Translations under genes and position numbers: made by a program
Shown here: piece by piece, positions 20,369 to 21,944 of the stretch
How the letters are laid out: each line of letters opens with the position of its first letter
How positions within the stretch are numbered: position 1 is the first letter of the stretch
Assembly: GCA_019649035.1 (NCBI GenBank)
Contig: BMAT01013394.1
Coordinates: forward strand, 124,446 to 146,389
Source of the DNA: Elysia marginata
Taxonomy: Eukaryota > Mollusca > Gastropoda > Plakobranchidae
Reading direction: 5' to 3'
Length of the DNA stretch: 21,944 nucleotides
The notes under the pieces: generated by a model
Told to the model about the DNA's origin: nothing
Databases searched by the model: none
The model's input: the letters and a program-made list of their open reading frames with translations, nothing else

Positions 20369-20639
20369 GATTGGTAACAAAATTCACTTTTCTTTATTTA
20401 TTTGACTCTATTTTCTTCGTAGGTCTAGATATAGAATCTAGATCTTATCATAATGATGAAACAGCTTTATTTTAGGTCTATTTATTGAGTCAATTCAGTT
20501 TTTTTATTCTGTTTCTTGTGTAGGCTCTAGGAGGCTTAGCGTTACAAGCTTTCTGAAATTACGGATGTTTACCAAGAGAAATAGGAAAAGAGAACTCTCC
20601 TAAAATGTACGTAGCTGTGTAACGTATCAATAAGTCGAC

Positions 20640-20720
20640 AATTAGGCCCAGCACATTTTGAACGCTATGGCAGCCGCTGTGGTCGCAGCTGTCTGCTGCC
20701 GCCAGTACGTTTAATGGCTC
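20640..20720. promoter_or_regulatory. possible core promoter region (GC-richer patch with GCCGC/ATGGC words)
   Basis: About 80 bases noticeably richer in G+C than the surroundings, holding GCAGCCGCTG, GGTCGCAGCT and CTGCCGCCAG, with several CpGs. It lies about 270-350 bases upstream of the start codon. Position and composition suit a TATA-less housekeeping promoter. This is inference, because no initiator or start-site evidence can be read from sequence alone. Confidence 0.3.
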
Positions 20721-21252
20721 GATTATAAGTTTAAACATGTTTGATAGCATTTCGTGATACTCAATTAGCGAATCGTATGTAAAAGAAAACCTCATTTTTG
20801 CTAAGGAGCTGTACGTATTTCATCTGTATGAGTCCAACCAGCCCCCATTATAACACGCTCAAAAACCGTCGCAAGCTTACAAGGATAGGGAAATTCCAGA
20901 TTGATCAAGTTAATATGTACCGGTAAAATGGTTGATAGACAAAAAAAAGGAAGTATGAGAAAAAGAGTTTTAGTTTTTAAGAGATACGTATTAACACATG
21001 TAAATCTTTCGGAAGAGATTAAGGCATACCCGTAAGATTTTAATAATTTCATTAGGATAGATGAGACAACTTTTCTGCATTTGCTGGAACGGGCATTGCA
21101 ATTGGTTGTTAAACAACCAACCGTGATGTGATAGTAAGACAATCCAAGTCAGTTTTGAAACGTGTGTCACGGCAAAATGAATAGCATTTTAGGAGTAGAT
21201 TGATGAGCTATGTGTTTAATAGCACATAAATAAAAATATTGAATTTTAATGT

Positions 21253-21318
21253 AATTGACAAAATTGACAAATGACAAAACTGACAACTGACAAAATTGAC
21301 AATTGACAAAATTTACAA
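21253..21318. repeat. short tandem repeat of TTGACAAAA-like units
   Basis: Imperfect array of TTGACAAAAT, TGACAACTGA and TTGACAAATG units of about 7-10 bases, six or so copies. Translated on the minus strand it gives the repetitive FVNFVNCQFCQL type of sequence, which is not a gene. Confidence 0.75.
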
Positions 21319-21944
21319 GAAACCATGTGCGTAGTAAACCCGAACGAATATATACCATACTAATTCTAGTCGGGGAAGATTGCCAAGTTTCATTTTTGGC
21401 GATGTAAACATTAGGCCATAAGTTGGTTTTCTTCTTGATGCTATAGAAAACAGGCAAATGTTATCTTGATAACGGTAGCTGCAATCGTATTGCGCTGTGC
21501 CATGATTTTATTTGTTGTTTTTTTTTCTCTTTCAAGACCAGTTCATATTTTCAAATTCATTTTGATGTTGTTTTGAGTATTGACAGTTTTTACGAAATTT
21601 ACTTAGATTATCTGGGAATTTTCTAGGTCGCAACTTGGCCTACTAGAAATTAGAATGTCCTGAAATTTAGACAAGTTAGCGACCTTGAAATCTCACCATT
21701 GGGTGGAATAGAGGGTGATCACGATGCTGAATGTTGCATTATCGTGCTGGTCAAAATACCAGTTTTAGAGCATAACGGTTTACATGGTCGTTCCTGGTAC
21801 CTGAAAGTTTAAATTTTTCCTTTTTACTTCATTTCTCTGCCAAATGCAGCACTGATGTTGTTTGTCATCTCAGGAATTGCGTTCTTGCTAACACATGGAT
21901 CGAATTCGTTACAAAGTTTGCAACGGTTTTCATAAGCCTTTTCC

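Larger units (their letters stand above)
20369..21944. other. 5' flank and leader of SUPT20H, no second gene recognised
   Basis: Contains the untranslated leader and presumably the promoter. The open frames here (minus 20559-20795, 20801-21142, 21167-21457) show no recognisable family, and the last one merely translates a tandem repeat. A locally GC-richer stretch occurs at about 20640-20720. No TATA box is obvious. The rest is AT-rich. Confidence 0.6.

Noticed and set aside
20801-21142. Divergent or upstream gene in the 5' flank (113-codon minus frame)
   Set aside because: No recognisable domain, no convincing splice sites, and composition like the surrounding flank.
1-21944. CRISPR array, bacterial operon or phage-like defence system
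   Set aside because: There are no regularly spaced direct repeats with unique spacers, no operon-like dense coding, and the gene structure is clearly that of an animal genome.

Overview
This is eukaryotic genomic DNA dominated by one multi-exon protein gene on the minus strand. I recognise it as the SPT20 homologue (SUPT20H, also called FAM48A or p38IP), a subunit of the SAGA chromatin-modifying complex. GT-AG splice sites, spliceosomal introns of about 0.3-3.2 kb, AT-rich introns with more GC-rich exons, and LINE and SINE remnants indicate an animal. The protein resembles vertebrate SUPT20H clearly but not closely. The tRNA-headed SINEs and the many TCTAGA/AGATCTAG words fit a lophotrochozoan, probably a mollusc and perhaps a gastropod. 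The assignment to a phylum is inference only.

Layout, right to left in gene order: positions 20369-21944 are 5' flank or leader with no recognised gene, a GC-richer patch near 20640-20720 and a short TGACAAAA-type tandem repeat at 21253-21318. The start codon is at 20368. Twenty coding exons can be joined with consistent reading phase from 20368 down to 391, giving 2047 coding bases (682 codons plus 1 base). The last visible exon (391-423) ends in a good splice donor at an incomplete codon, so the C-terminus and 3' UTR lie off the left edge.

Protein architecture: exons 1-9 (residues about 1-292) carry the conserved Spt20 domain and end in a basic stretch. Exons 10-15 (about 293-446) carry a second conserved block. 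Exons 16-20 (about 447-682) are low-complexity Gln/Ala/Ser/Pro/Thr sequence with two glutamine runs, as expected for the tail of this family.

Intron cargo: a degenerate non-LTR retrotransposon endonuclease fragment (intron 16), a four-copy ~66-bp minisatellite (intron 17), two tRNA-derived SINE heads (introns 1 and 7), a GA microsatellite (intron 1), two similar segments resembling a DNA-transposon end (introns 16 and 20), a palindrome cluster with a CRE-type core (intron 7), and a 75-nt near-perfect hairpin in intron 19 that would pair completely, with one G:U, in the host transcript. I found no convincing new multi-gene system. The hairpin and the structured TCTAGA cluster beside the first donor site are the least explained elements.
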